A stretch of 64,000 nt of DNA from Dehalococcoidia bacterium. Lineage in GTDB: Bacteria > Chloroflexota > Dehalococcoidia > Lucifugimonadales > UBA3495. How positions within the stretch are numbered: the stretch's first letter is position 1; every line of letters starts with the position of its first letter. Below are positions 10,469 through 18,503 of the stretch, piece after piece. Where the stretch lies: positions 141,647 through 205,646 of the forward strand of contig JAJDTP010000016.1 in assembly GCA_022827095.1 (NCBI GenBank), written 5' to 3'. Under the pieces are notes generated by a model. That model was given only the letters and a program-made list of their open reading frames with translations, was not told where the DNA came from and searched no databases. Made by a program: the position numbers and the translations under genes.

Positions 10469-11383
10469 CTACGTCAGTAGTCCCGCCGCCCCTTGTTCCT
10501 GCATGACTTCCCACCCTTCCGCCGCCAGACCTGCCGGGTCCGAAGGCGCTCCCGACACGCTGACGCGATACGTGGTCGAACCGTCCGGGGCTGCCATGAA
10601 CACCGTCAGCCGCAACGAGTCGTTGGTGTCGAACTCCGCGTATGCTCCTACCGGAACCTGGCAGCCGCCGCCCAGCGCCTCCAGGAAGGACCGTTCCGCC
10701 GTCACCGCCGCAGTCGTCGGCGAGTGGTCGGCCGCCGCGACCAACTCGGCGGTGCGTTCGTCGTCGGCGCGGATCTCCACCGCCATCGCGCCCTGCCCTG
10801 GGGGAGGCACAAACTCCTCGGGCGAGAGGTATTCCGTTATGACGTCGGACATCCCCATACGGTCCAGCCCGGCCACCGCGATGACGGTACCATCGCATTC
10901 CTCGCCCGCGGCCTTGCGGAGGCGCGTGTCCACGTTGCCACGAATGGGGACGATTTCCAGCTCGCGACGGCGTTCTGCGATCTGCGCCTGCCGTCTCGGG
11001 CTGCTGGTTCCGATCTTTGCACCGGCGGGGAACTCGTCCAGTGTTTTGCCCAGATGCGAGACCAGCGCGTCCCGCGGGTCGGCGCGTTCCAATACCGCGC
11101 CCAGCGCCATGCCGTCGGGCAACACGGTGGGCATGTCCTTCAGGCTATGCACCGCCATGTCGATCTCGCCGATCTCCAGGCGACGCTCGATCTCCTTGAC
11201 GAACACCCCGAGGCCCATACCGGCTAGCGGCGCGGTCTGGTTGGCGTCGCCCTGGGTGGTCACGGTAACGACCTCGAAACGGACGTCGGGATGGGCAGCG
11301 CGCAGCACCGCCAGTGTCAGCTCAGTCTGAATCAGCGCCAACCGACTGCCCCGGGTGCCCACCCGTATCGTGACGCCAGCCAT
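10469..11383 (-). CDS. hemC: Hydroxymethylbilane synthase (porphobilinogen deaminase)
   Basis: A 304-residue enzyme that polymerises four porphobilinogens into hydroxymethylbilane. IRVGTRGSRLALIQTE starts domain 1, VHSLKDMPT and GTSSPRRQAQIAERR line the active site, and IRGNVDTRLRK follows. The dipyrromethane cofactor cysteine is in LGGGCQVPVGAYA. ATG 11383 is chosen; the open frame continues about 96 codons upstream but that part overlaps hemA out of frame and has no family similarity. It starts 18 bases downstream of the hemA stop codon, so the two are surely co-transcribed. Confidence 0.97.
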   Translation of the reverse strand: MAGVTIRVGTRGSRLALIQTELTLAVLRAAHPDVRFEVVTVTTQGDANQTAPLAGMGLGVFVKEIERRLEIGEIDMAVHSLKDMPTVLPDGMALGAVLERADPRDALVSHLGKTLDEFPAGAKIGTSSPRRQAQIAERRRELEIVPIRGNVDTRLRKAAGEECDGTVIAVAGLDRMGMSDVITEYLSPEEFVPPPGQGAMAVEIRADDERTAELVAAADHSPTTAAVTAERSFLEALGGGCQVPVGAYAEFDTNDSLRLTVFMAAPDGSTTYRVSVSGAPSDPAGLAAEGWEVMQEQGAAGLLT

Positions 11384-11400
11384 GAGGATGGTCCGTAAGG

Positions 11401-12669
11401 TCAGCGCCGCTTGCGCCGGTCGTCGTCGCCGAACAGTCGACGCGCCACCCGGTAGTCCGTCGTATTGTCCCCCGAGCGCAGTTCCACCGTGGGACGGTGC
11501 AGCAGTTTTTTGACTAGCGCGTTGGTCATGGCGTGCAAACGTTCCGCCAGATCGCCGTCCTCGTCCTCTCCCAGCATGCGGAGCGTCCGGGTCACTTCTT
11601 CCCGTCGTACCTCGTCCGCGCGGCGTCGCATACCGACCACCAGCTCCATAGCGTCCGATGAGTGCCACCATTCTGAGAATCGGGCAAGCTCCGCGTCGAC
11701 CAGTTTGCTGGCTTTCTGCACTTCGCCGGCGAGACCATCCAGCGAAACTTCGGCCACCTGCGCCAGGGAGTCAATGTCGTAAAGCCGCGCCCGGTCCAGG
11801 TTGTCGACGGTTGGCTCGATGTCGCGAGGCACCGCAATGTCGATGAGCATCATCGGCTCGCCGGTGCTGCGGCGTGTCAGAGCCTCGGCGACCATCGCCT
11901 CATCCACCACGTAACCGGGCGACCCGGTGCTGCTGATGACCAGGTCAGCGTCCGCCAGCGCGCACCCCAGATTTTCAAACAGCGCAGCCACTCCACCAAG
12001 TTCGCGTGCCAGATCCTGGGCGCGCCAGTGGGTGCGGTTGACCACGGTGATTTGTCGGACGCCCGCGTCGGCCAACGCCCGGGCCACCATGCGCCCCGCG
12101 TCTCCGGCGCCGATCACCAACGCACGCCGGTCGTCCAGGCGGTCGAACAGACCCCGCGCCAGTTGCACCGCCGCGCGGCTCACCGACCGCGAGTGCTGCC
12201 CTATATCAGTCTCGCGATGCACCCTGCGACCGGCGCGCAGGGCATCGTGGAAAACGCGGGTCAGAGGGCTCTTGATGTACCCACCCTCGCTGGCAACGCT
12301 GAACGCCGCCCGTACCTGCCCCAGGATCTGACGCTCGCCGACGATCATAGATTCCAGGCCGCTGGCCATGCGAAACAGGTGCGAGACGCAGTCCGATTCC
12401 CATAGCTGGTAAATGTGCCGCTCCAACTCGTCGCCAGGCACACCCGAATATCCGATCAGGAAATCGCCTACTCGGCCCACCAGCCCAATATCGTCTGGGT
12501 CGTAGGTGTAGACCTCGGTCCGGTTGCAGGTGGAAACGATGACCGACTGTGGCACGTATTCCGCCAGCTGCGCCAACGCGTCCGGCAACTGATCCCGTTC
12601 GACGCTCAGTCGCTCGCGCAACTCCACCGGCGCGGTCCGGTGATCCAGGCCCAGTACCAGGAGGCTCAA
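11401..12669 (-). CDS. hemA: Glutamyl-tRNA reductase
   Basis: A 422-residue enzyme that reduces glutamyl-tRNA(Glu) to glutamate-1-semialdehyde with NADPH, the committed C5-pathway step. LGLDHRTAPVELRERL is the N-terminal signature, and the nucleophilic cysteine is in IVSTCNRTEVYTY. The NADPH domain follows (ALVIGAGDAGRMVARALADAG, then VNRTHWRAQDLARELGG). The C-terminal helical dimerisation domain ends in RRLFGDDDRRKRR. Its ATG overlaps the last four bases of the sirC-type gene (ATGA), showing coupling. Confidence 0.97.
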   Translation of the reverse strand: MSLLVLGLDHRTAPVELRERLSVERDQLPDALAQLAEYVPQSVIVSTCNRTEVYTYDPDDIGLVGRVGDFLIGYSGVPGDELERHIYQLWESDCVSHLFRMASGLESMIVGERQILGQVRAAFSVASEGGYIKSPLTRVFHDALRAGRRVHRETDIGQHSRSVSRAAVQLARGLFDRLDDRRALVIGAGDAGRMVARALADAGVRQITVVNRTHWRAQDLARELGGVAALFENLGCALADADLVISSTGSPGYVVDEAMVAEALTRRSTGEPMMLIDIAVPRDIEPTVDNLDRARLYDIDSLAQVAEVSLDGLAGEVQKASKLVDAELARFSEWWHSSDAMELVVGMRRRADEVRREEVTRTLRMLGEDEDGDLAERLHAMTNALVKKLLHRPTVELRSGDNTTDYRVARRLFGDDDRRKRR

Positions 12670-13385
12670 CTCACCGCCTCCGCAGCTCGCAACGCGGCTC
12701 GTTTGACACAGCCGCCGGCCCGGCAGGCGGTCAGATCAGGGCACATCTCCGGAAGGCTGTCGTCCAGCAACTGCGACAGCACAGCGTCCACCGCTTCGTC
12801 ATCCCTGCCGTTGCGCGCCATCGCCAGCAGGTCTTGGGTGATGACGCATTGCCAGCGGGTAGGATCGATCACCGTCCGCTGTTCCTTGATAACCTTGCGC
12901 GCCCGGGCCAGAATGTCCGCCAAGTCGGCCCACTGCAGCACTTTGTCTTCGGACAGGGTTTCACGCATCTTTCGGGCCAGGGCCGGGCTGGCGCCCCCGG
13001 TGGAAATCGCCAGCGTGATCGGGTCCCGCCGGACGATCGAAGGCGCGATGAACGTGCACTGGTCGGGGTCGTCGACCACGTTGAGCAGCACGCCGCGCTC
13101 TTCCGCTTCTTCGTAAATCTGCCGGTTCACGTGCCAGACGTTGGTCGCTGCCACGGCGATGAAAGAGCCATCAAGGTCGCCCGGGCGGTACTCACGCTGG
13201 ATGAGAGTGATGTGGCCTCGCTGGGCGGCCCGCTTGATGCCGTCGGTGGACTGCGGGCTGATCACCGTGATGTCGGCCCCGGCGTCGCGCAGTGCGGCCA
13301 GCTTGCCCTGGGCGATGGTGCCGCCGCCCAGGATGACGCAGCGCTTGCCGGTCAGGTTGAGATATACGGGGTAGTACTCAGGCAT
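12666..13385 (-). CDS. sirC: Precorrin-2 dehydrogenase / sirohydrochlorin ferrochelatase-type protein
   Basis: A 239-residue NAD-dependent enzyme that oxidises precorrin-2 to sirohydrochlorin (CysG-N, SirC or Met8 type). YYPVYLNLTGKRCVILGGGT carries the Rossmann loop, followed by VAATNVWHVNRQI and LLNVVDDPDQCTFIAPSIVR. ISTGGASPALARKMRETL is the conserved dimerisation segment. Whether it also chelates iron cannot be decided. The C-terminus ends in a short Cys-containing stretch (PDLTACRAGGCVKR), which is unusual for the family. It lies directly upstream of hemA and downstream of ahbAB. Confidence 0.93.
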   Translation of the reverse strand: MPEYYPVYLNLTGKRCVILGGGTIAQGKLAALRDAGADITVISPQSTDGIKRAAQRGHITLIQREYRPGDLDGSFIAVAATNVWHVNRQIYEEAEERGVLLNVVDDPDQCTFIAPSIVRRDPITLAISTGGASPALARKMRETLSEDKVLQWADLADILARARKVIKEQRTVIDPTRWQCVITQDLLAMARNGRDDEAVDAVLSQLLDDSLPEMCPDLTACRAGGCVKRAALRAAEAVS

Positions 13386-13405
13386 GGTGTTTGGTGTCGC
13401 AAGGG

Positions 13406-13502
13406 TTTGTCAGGATCAGGATTTTCGAGATTGCCGGATTGACATGATTGTGAGGGGTAATCCGGAAAATCTTGAAATCCTGTAAATCCTGATTCTGACA
13501 AA
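13406..13502. repeat. Dispersed palindromic repeat (AATC/GATT type), copy 1 of 5
   Basis: Arms TTTGTCAGGATCAGGATTT (13406-13424) and AAATCCTGATTCTGACAAA (13484-13502) form an almost perfect inverted repeat around an AATC-rich core. Related copies are at 15392, 27131, 40621 and 51360. It separates ahbAB from sirC and could act as a processing or termination hairpin there. Confidence 0.8.
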
Positions 13503-13515
13503 TGGCAATCCGGTA

Positions 13516-14616
13516 CTAGACCAGGGCCTCCGCCATCGCTTCAGCCTCCTCGGCGCTGTCCCAGAACCGCTCGTAGTCTTCCACGAAGTAGCGGACGCGG
13601 GTCTTCTTGTACTCGCGGGTGCTGTAAAGCAACAGGTTGTCGGAGATGCCGGTAGCCTGGGCGATTTCCCGGCCGATGTCCTCGCACTCGTCACGGGTGG
13701 GCGCGTGGACCATGGTGAAGTGGCTGTACTCCCAGTCGGGGAACGTCGGCCGCTCGTAGCAGTGGGTAACCGCCGAGTGTTCCGCCATTATCATCCCGAC
13801 CTCTTCGGACCGTTCGGGCGGCACCTTCCAAACAATCATCGCGTTGGCGCGGAAACCGGAGCGGCGGTGATACAGCACGGCGCTGAACCGGCGCATCAAC
13901 TTGCGCTCCTGGTACTCGGTCAACTGTGCGAACAGTTCCGGCACGGTCAGGTCCAGCCGCTGCGCCATGTCATCGAACGGACGAGACACCAGGGGCAGGT
14001 CCTCCTGCGCCTCGCGGATCACCTGCTTGTCCCATTCGGTGATCTCCTGGGCCTGGTTCCAGTCGCTGGCGGGTACGCGGCTCTGGCCGTTGCCATTTCC
14101 ATTGGGGCGACCGGAATCGGGGTTGTAGTTGTAGGCGTCGCTGCGCCGTTTCACCATGTCGAAGTTCACGCCGATCTTGAAGAACCGGATAGTGGGCATG
14201 ATGCGGAACTCGATGGCGTTGGTCTTTTGCGCCATCCATTCCACTGTGGCCTGCAGGTCGCCGTCCGGTGGCACGGCCAGCGTGAACCACAGGTTGTAGT
14301 AGGAGCCTTCCCGGGCGTAGTTATGGCTCACGCCGGGGTGCCGGTTGATGAAGATCGCGCCGTCATGCAGGTCGCCGTCGCCGTAGGCGAACGCCACCAG
14401 CGTGGTCTTGTAACCCAGGCGGCGGGTGTCGAAGATCGCGCTGATCTGGCGCACCACGTTCTGCCGCTTCAACTCGGTGAGCCGCTCCAGCAACTCGGCC
14501 TCGCTGATCTCCAGGTCTTCGGCAATCTCCCGGTACGGTTCCTCCACCATGGGGAAATTGCTCTGGACCATGTTAAGCAACTTGCGGTCGGTAATGTCCA
14601 TAGATTCAGTAGTCAT
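13516..14616 (-). CDS. ahbAB: Siroheme decarboxylase, AhbA and AhbB domains fused in one chain
   Basis: A 366-residue protein with two Lrp/AsnC-like halves. The first (about 5-160) begins MDITDRKLLNMVQSNFP and contains ISAIFDTRRLGYKTTLVAFA. The second (about 190-345) begins EWDKQVIREAQEDLPLVSRP and contains RRFSAVLYHRRSGFRANAMI, with the conserved HRRSGF-ANAM-VW pattern, and AVTHCYERP. They are joined by a Gly/Asn linker (GRPNGNGNGQ). AhbA/B decarboxylate siroheme to didecarboxysiroheme, the first step of the alternative haem route, and are normally separate subunits. Its position just upstream of sirC supports this over a regulatory Lrp role. A NirDL-type assignment for haem d1 is the main alternative. 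Confidence 0.88.
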   Translation of the reverse strand: MTTESMDITDRKLLNMVQSNFPMVEEPYREIAEDLEISEAELLERLTELKRQNVVRQISAIFDTRRLGYKTTLVAFAYGDGDLHDGAIFINRHPGVSHNYAREGSYYNLWFTLAVPPDGDLQATVEWMAQKTNAIEFRIMPTIRFFKIGVNFDMVKRRSDAYNYNPDSGRPNGNGNGQSRVPASDWNQAQEITEWDKQVIREAQEDLPLVSRPFDDMAQRLDLTVPELFAQLTEYQERKLMRRFSAVLYHRRSGFRANAMIVWKVPPERSEEVGMIMAEHSAVTHCYERPTFPDWEYSHFTMVHAPTRDECEDIGREIAQATGISDNLLLYSTREYKKTRVRYFVEDYERFWDSAEEAEAMAEALV

Positions 14617-14643
14617 GTCACGCCACCATCAGATGTCGGCCGA

Positions 14644-15270
14644 TCATGCCCGCAGGCTGTCGCTCGTGTGGGTTTCGTTAGCGGCCAGACGGATACTGTA
14701 GGCATCAACCAGCCCGACCAGCACTCCGTCTGAAATTTCCACCACCTGCCGCAGTCGGTCCGGCTGCACCGCCTCGACCACGGCCTGCCGGAAAAACAGA
14801 AAGGCCTGCACGCTGTCGGTCAGCGGCACGCCTCTCGCGGCCATCTCCGAGCCGTATTCGTGGCCCAACATGTGGGTCTCGGACATGGTCTCGCCCTTGC
14901 GACCGTTGCGATCCTCAAGGTCGTTCCGCAGCAGCAGCGAGAGCAAACGCCGCCCGAACAGCCTCATGCGGTCCCGCCCCTCGGCCTGGAAACTCTCCAT
15001 CCAGGACTGTTCCGATACGTCCGCCTGGCTGAGCTTCCGCCGGATTTCCTGCAGGGCCAGATCTTCAGGGTCGGTTGCGGACGCTTCATTTCGGCTGAGC
15101 AGCGCGTCCACGTCCTCGCGCAGGAAACGGCGGTGCCCGCCGGGAGTGCGATACACCGGCAGACGGCCGCGGTCCGCCCACTGCCGAAGAGTCGCCTCGT
15201 TGATTTCCAACGCCCGGCAAACCTCGCCCAGGGACATCCAGCGCGGCGGGTTTTCTGTACTCGTAGCCAC
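14644..15270 (-). CDS. MerR-type helix-turn-helix regulator of the tetrapyrrole cluster
   Basis: A 208-residue protein with a GTG start at 15270. Residues 11-60 form a MerR/excisionase-type winged helix (MSLGEVCRALEINEATLRQW, then RTPGGHRRFLREDV). The C-terminal 130 residues are helical (FGRRLLSLLLRNDLED, FLFFRQAVVEAVQPDRLRQV) and resemble RsbRD-like or other helical ligand-binding modules rather than a cobalamin domain. No metal-binding Cys/His set is evident. It is the first gene of the hem/ahb run, 27 bases before ahbAB, with its own promoter and inverted repeats just upstream. Autoregulation and control of the pathway are therefore likely; the ligand is unknown. Confidence 0.8.
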   Translation of the reverse strand: MATSTENPPRWMSLGEVCRALEINEATLRQWADRGRLPVYRTPGGHRRFLREDVDALLSRNEASATDPEDLALQEIRRKLSQADVSEQSWMESFQAEGRDRMRLFGRRLLSLLLRNDLEDRNGRKGETMSETHMLGHEYGSEMAARGVPLTDSVQAFLFFRQAVVEAVQPDRLRQVVEISDGVLVGLVDAYSIRLAANETHTSDSLRA

Positions 15271-15280
15271 CTAAACCTGT

Positions 15281-15317
15281 GCAAACCTACAATAATCGTC
15301 TGAGCCCGTAGGTTTGC
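15281..15317. promoter_or_regulatory. Inverted repeat, probable operator for the MerR-type regulator
   Basis: GCAAACCTAC at 15281-15290 and GTAGGTTTGC at 15308-15317 are perfect 10-base arms. They lie between the predicted transcription start and the GTG of the regulator. Further AACCTA-like half-sites occur at 15273-15279 and in the promoter spacer at 15332-15341, giving about four half-sites in 70 bases. Confidence 0.6.
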
Positions 15318-15324
15318 CGCGAAA

Positions 15325-15353
15325 ATCCTAGCATAGGTTGGAGTGATGGTCAA
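15325..15353 (-). promoter_or_regulatory. Predicted sigma70 promoter of the ahb/hem operon
   Basis: On the minus strand TTGACC (15353-15348) and TAGGAT (15330-15325) are 17 bases apart, and TGC precedes the -10 as an extended element. The spacer contains an AACCTA half-site, the position where MerR proteins normally bind. Confidence 0.65.
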
Positions 15354-15391
15354 CGCTGAAACGGGCAGCAAGCGGGTCTGCTTCCGCGATT

Positions 15392-15503
15392 CGTCAGAAG
15401 CAGGATTTACGGGATTTCATGATTGGACAGGATTGGAAGAGCCCCATCGCGGAACGGTTCTAATCCTGACAATCCCCAAATCTTGAAAATCCTGCTTCTG
15501 ACG
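15392..15503. repeat. Dispersed palindromic repeat (AATC/GATT type), copy 2 of 5
   Basis: Arms CGTCAGAAGCAGGATTT and AAATCCTGCTTCTGACG are perfectly complementary. The copy is followed by the family's GC-rich tail, ACCGCAAACTGGGTACGCGG, to about 15530. Confidence 0.85.
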
Positions 15504-15556
15504 TTCCCCCACCGCAAACTGGGTACGCGGGAGGCGTTTCCCTCCCACGAATCCTC

Positions 15557-16507
15557 CTAGAAAATCGCGATCGGGTTCACCGGGCTGCCGGTCACGTTGC
15601 GCAGGCGCAATGCACCAATGGACAGCATGAACTCGTACCGGCCGTGCCGCGCAGCGACCTCGGCGACGTCCTCCAGGTTCGCATTGTCGATCAGCCAGAC
15701 GCCCAGGTACACCAGGCAGGCGATGTGCAGCGGCGATACGATGTTCTCGTACTGGTTGGGGCGGATGTCGTTGGACGTGTCCGTGCCCAGCATGGCGATT
15801 CCCCGCTCCTTGAACCAAGGCGCGCAGGCGACATGGCACGCCACGCTGGGTTCGGTTCCCGGTACAGGGCCGTCCACAAGCCGACGGCGGTAGTTGCCGG
15901 TCCGAACAAGCAGGATGTCCCCTTCCTGGACCGTGACGCCATGGTCGCGCTCGGCCGCGTCCAGGTCCTCGGGCATCACCGGCGCGTCGGGCGACAGCCA
16001 GTCGACGCCGCGCACCCTGGCGATGTCGAGCAGCACGCCCCGGCTGACCAGCCCCTGGGCGGTCAGGTCGATGGCGTGGCTTTGAGCTCCTTCCCGTGAC
16101 GTGACCACCCCTGCGGGCACGCCGTTGTACATCAGGCCGTCGTAGGAGTAGTGCGACAGCGCGTCGATGTGCGTGATGGTCTGCCCGTGGAATACCATGC
16201 CGATGAACTCGGCGGCTCCGCGCCGGGAATTGCGGCGTTCCAGGGGGTCGGTGTCGCGGCCCTCGCCGCTATCCACCATGAACCGCTGCACCTGGTGGGT
16301 GATATCCGGCGTCATCTCCGTGGTGATCGGGCGGGCGCAGCTCACCGTTTCACCGGTTTGCACCAGGGCGGCGGCCTGGGTCCGCTTGGCCGTGGTGATC
16401 AGGTTCAGCGCGCCCAGCTGGTCCTGTTGGCCCCAGCGGCCCCAGTTGTTCTCATCGCGATACCACGTCAACACTTCAGATTCGGTGGGTACTCCTGCGA
16501 ACGCCAT
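15557..16507 (-). CDS. Cyclase-family hydrolase (kynurenine formamidase-like)
   Basis: A 316-residue protein of the cyclase/amidohydrolase fold. The metal signature is HGQTITHIDALSHYSYDG (family pattern H-G-T-H-D-x3-H), followed by RGVLLDIARVRGVDWL and GDILLVRTGNYRRRL. The family includes kynurenine formamidase and isatin hydrolase, using manganese or zinc; the substrate here is not evident. ATG 16507 is chosen because GGAGG lies five bases upstream, whereas ATG 16519 has no ribosome-binding site. It is isolated by repeats on both sides. Confidence 0.85.
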   Translation of the reverse strand: MAFAGVPTESEVLTWYRDENNWGRWGQQDQLGALNLITTAKRTQAAALVQTGETVSCARPITTEMTPDITHQVQRFMVDSGEGRDTDPLERRNSRRGAAEFIGMVFHGQTITHIDALSHYSYDGLMYNGVPAGVVTSREGAQSHAIDLTAQGLVSRGVLLDIARVRGVDWLSPDAPVMPEDLDAAERDHGVTVQEGDILLVRTGNYRRRLVDGPVPGTEPSVACHVACAPWFKERGIAMLGTDTSNDIRPNQYENIVSPLHIACLVYLGVWLIDNANLEDVAEVAARHGRYEFMLSIGALRLRNVTGSPVNPIAIF

Positions 16508-16593
16508 AGCTCCCTCCATGTCGTGCCGCCAACGCTCGTCGGCGAAGTTGCCGCGATTCTACACCAGGAACCGCGATGCAAGAGGTCGACACC

Positions 16594-16730
16594 CTCACGC
16601 GTACCCAGTTTGTCATCGCGAGGAGCGCAGCGAGATGGCGATCTCGTTCCCGCAGCAGCGTTCCTTGCCCCAACGAGATTGCCGCGCTTCGCTCGCAATG
16701 ACGGTTCCAGCTTAACTGGGTACGCGTGAG
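16594..16730. repeat. Composite MITE-like element
   Basis: The outer inverted repeats are CTCACGCGTACCCAGTT (16594-16610) and AACTGGGTACGCGTGAG (16714-16730). Inside them lies a second imperfect palindrome, GTCATCGCGAGGAGCG to CGCTCGCAATGAC (16612-16702), of the kind also found at 51195 and 53735. It has no coding capacity. It accounts for most of the otherwise empty region between the cyclase gene and the small zinc-ribbon gene; the rest of 16731-17038 shows nothing recognisable. Confidence 0.85.
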
Positions 16731-17065
16731 GTCGACACCACCGACCTCATTTGGGCGACCGACTTCGCATCGGACGCCTATTGTCGAACCGCGTTGTCAC
16801 GGCGCGTCCAGCGCGGAAGCACGCAAACCGGCTGACTCGCCGGAGCGTAATAAATAATGAGCGGCAATCATGCCGTGGATATCCGAGACTTTGCCACGGG
16901 TTCCGACATACGGAGAACGTCCGCATCCAACAAATCGTTCAGTCCGGATTGCCGGATCCGCGTCTGATCGACCAGGCGGTACCCAATAGGGGACTTCGCC
17001 AATATCAACCGAATACTTTTCAGCCTGGGGGATTACCAGTGTGCGCATCCTACAACCCGGCCATC

Positions 17066-17203
17066 ATGTACTGCGCCCTGTGCCGCGCCAACACCCCGTC
17101 GCGCGACGTAGAGTACATCACGATGAGAAACGGCCGGCCGGCGACCATCGCAGTATGCATCAAATGCGGAACCAAGAAGTTCCACCAGGGCGTGCCCCGG
17201 TAG
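17066..17203 (+). CDS. DUF5679-type small zinc-ribbon protein
   Basis: A 45-residue product beginning MYCALCRANTPSRDVEYITM and ending with CIKCGTKKFHQGVPR. Two Cys-x2-Cys pairs can bind one zinc, and NGRPAT between them is the DUF5679 family signature. An alternative GTG start at 17039 has a G-rich sequence (GGGGGA) upstream and would add nine residues. The role is unknown; such proteins are small and cytoplasmic. It converges on fmt. Confidence 0.75.
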   Translation: MYCALCRANTPSRDVEYITMRNGRPATIAVCIKCGTKKFHQGVPR

Positions 17204-17218
17204 CGCGGCGCGTTCCGG

Positions 17219-18148
17219 TCAACCTAGCCGGGCCCCAATGAAGCCGGGGTATCCCCGGATGAAGTCATCCGAGTACGCGGGCCGGCGTCCCTCCAACTGC
17301 AAGCGGCGGATCATCAACAGCCCTTCGCCGGTTCCCACCGCCAACTCATCGCCGTCGGTACGGACCACCACGCCCGGTTCCGCGCGTCCGTCCAGCAACG
17401 GTGAAACCTCCAGGAGCTTGAGCTCCTTGCCCTCCCACGCGCTGTGCAGCCCCGGCCAGGGCGTATACGCCCTTTGCTGTCGCCAGAGAAACTCTGCTGA
17501 TCGATCCCAGTCGGCCAACCCATCAGCGCGTTCCATCTTCGAGGTGTACGTGGCCAAATTCTCGTCCTGCCGGCGGGCGTCGATATTCCCGAACACCCAA
17601 CCGGGAAGTGTCTCGTTGAGCAGCAACGCCCCTTCGCGGAACAACTCATCAGTGAGGGTTTCGGCGTCATCGTCCGGCCGCAGTTCCCGGGAACGCTGAG
17701 CGATCACCGGCCCGGTGTCCATGCCTTCGTCGAGCAACATCAGCGTGACGCCTGTGGTGTCGTCGCCGCTGAGGATTGCCCCTGGAACCGGGGATGGTCC
17801 CCGGTGGCGAGGCAGCAGCGAGGGGTGCAGGTTCACGCAGCCGAAACGGGGAAGTTCCAGCACCTCCGCAGGCAGCAGCCGACCATAGGCGACCACCACG
17901 ATGATTTCCGGCTTCAGATCGGACAGCTCGCCGACTGCGTCCGGGTTCCGCAGGGTGGATGGCTGGCAAACCGGGATCTCGAGTTGCTGGGCTCGCGCTT
18001 TCACCGGAGAGGGTTCCATCACGCGACCCCGGCCCCGCCGGCGATCGGGTGGAGTGTAGACGCCAACCAGGTCCACGGCCGGATTGGACGCCAGAACGTC
18101 CAGGGCGGGAACCGCGAAACGGGGCGTCCCCATGAAGACCGCGCGCAA
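17219..18148 (-). CDS. fmt: Methionyl-tRNA formyltransferase
   Basis: A 309-residue enzyme that formylates initiator Met-tRNA. FMGTPRFAVPALDVL starts the formyl-tetrahydrofolate domain, and CVNLHPSLLPRHRGPSP holds the catalytic Asn and His with the SLLP motif. GVTLMLLDEGMDTGPV supplies the catalytic Asp. The C-terminal beta-barrel domain runs to the stop. The start is taken as TTG 18148 (LRAVFMGTPRF) because longer versions add about 50 residues without similarity and cross a plus-strand promoter. ATG 18133 is a less likely alternative, since it would remove the first beta strand. Confidence 0.92.
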   Translation of the reverse strand: MRAVFMGTPRFAVPALDVLASNPAVDLVGVYTPPDRRRGRGRVMEPSPVKARAQQLEIPVCQPSTLRNPDAVGELSDLKPEIIVVVAYGRLLPAEVLELPRFGCVNLHPSLLPRHRGPSPVPGAILSGDDTTGVTLMLLDEGMDTGPVIAQRSRELRPDDDAETLTDELFREGALLLNETLPGWVFGNIDARRQDENLATYTSKMERADGLADWDRSAEFLWRQQRAYTPWPGLHSAWEGKELKLLEVSPLLDGRAEPGVVVRTDGDELAVGTGEGLLMIRRLQLEGRRPAYSDDFIRGYPGFIGARLG

Positions 18149-18195
18149 CGGGTTTTCAGTACTTAACTCACGGCCAGATTCGCGCGCGAAATGGG

Positions 18196-18224
18196 TTGAC
18201 AAGGCGATGTCCTGATTGTAGATT
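18196..18224 (+). promoter_or_regulatory. Strong predicted promoter for the rpsP upstream leader RNA
   Basis: TTGACA at 18196-18201 and TAGATT at 18219-18224 are exactly 17 bases apart on the plus strand. Transcription would start near 18231. It fires away from fmt, towards rpsP, and lies just upstream of the fmt start codon. Confidence 0.65.
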
Positions 18225-18270
18225 CGGATCAACCGCTCGTGCGGAACTTTGAGAAAGGAGGTGATGGCTA

Positions 18271-18342
18271 ATGGAACACAGTTTAACATGCTGGGGCGAT
18301 GGTAGGCACCAGTCTGGACACGACGGGGTGAACGCCTCTTAG
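18271..18342 (+). CDS. Candidate leader peptide of 23 residues
   Basis: AGAAAGGAGGTGAT at 18252-18265 is the full complement of the 16S rRNA 3' tail. It places ATG 18271 at a suitable distance. The frame begins MEHSLTCWGDGRHQSG and ends NAS before TAG at 18340-18342. The 5' arm of a long inverted repeat (18291-18317) lies inside it, so ribosome movement over this frame would decide which RNA fold forms. No known leader peptide is matched. No protein function is claimed. Confidence 0.5.
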   Translation: MEHSLTCWGDGRHQSGHDGVNAS

Positions 18343-18460
18343 CGTCATCGCTTTTCAAAAAAGGCATTTAGCCCGTTCGTCGGGCCCAGACCAGTGTCTA
18401 CCGTCGCCCCAGAGGTTCTGGGAGTATCGGGCGACAAGCCAAAGGTCCAGTCTGGGCCCG
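18291..18460 (+). ncRNA. Structured leader with two mutually exclusive helices
   Basis: Fold A pairs 18291-18317 with 18386-18412. Of 27 positions, 23 are Watson-Crick and two more are G-U. Fold B pairs CGGGCCCAGAC (18381-18391) with GTCTGGGCCCG (18450-18460), GTCGCCC (18403-18409) with GGGCGAC (18429-18435), and an inner CCAG/CTGG. Both folds need 18386-18412, so they exclude each other. This matches attenuator or riboswitch logic. It resembles no RNA family I know (not SRP, 6S, tmRNA, RNase P, T-box or PyrR leader). A regulated rpsP leader or an independent small RNA are both possible. Confidence 0.6.
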
Positions 18461-18503
18461 ATATCCTTTTAACTTACGCCAACTCGGGCGGCTCTTCCGA
18501 GAT

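Noticed and set aside
18252..18265. Possible fragment of the 16S rRNA 3' end on the minus strand
   Set aside because: Only 14 bases match and nothing beyond; the plus-strand Shine-Dalgarno reading explains it better.
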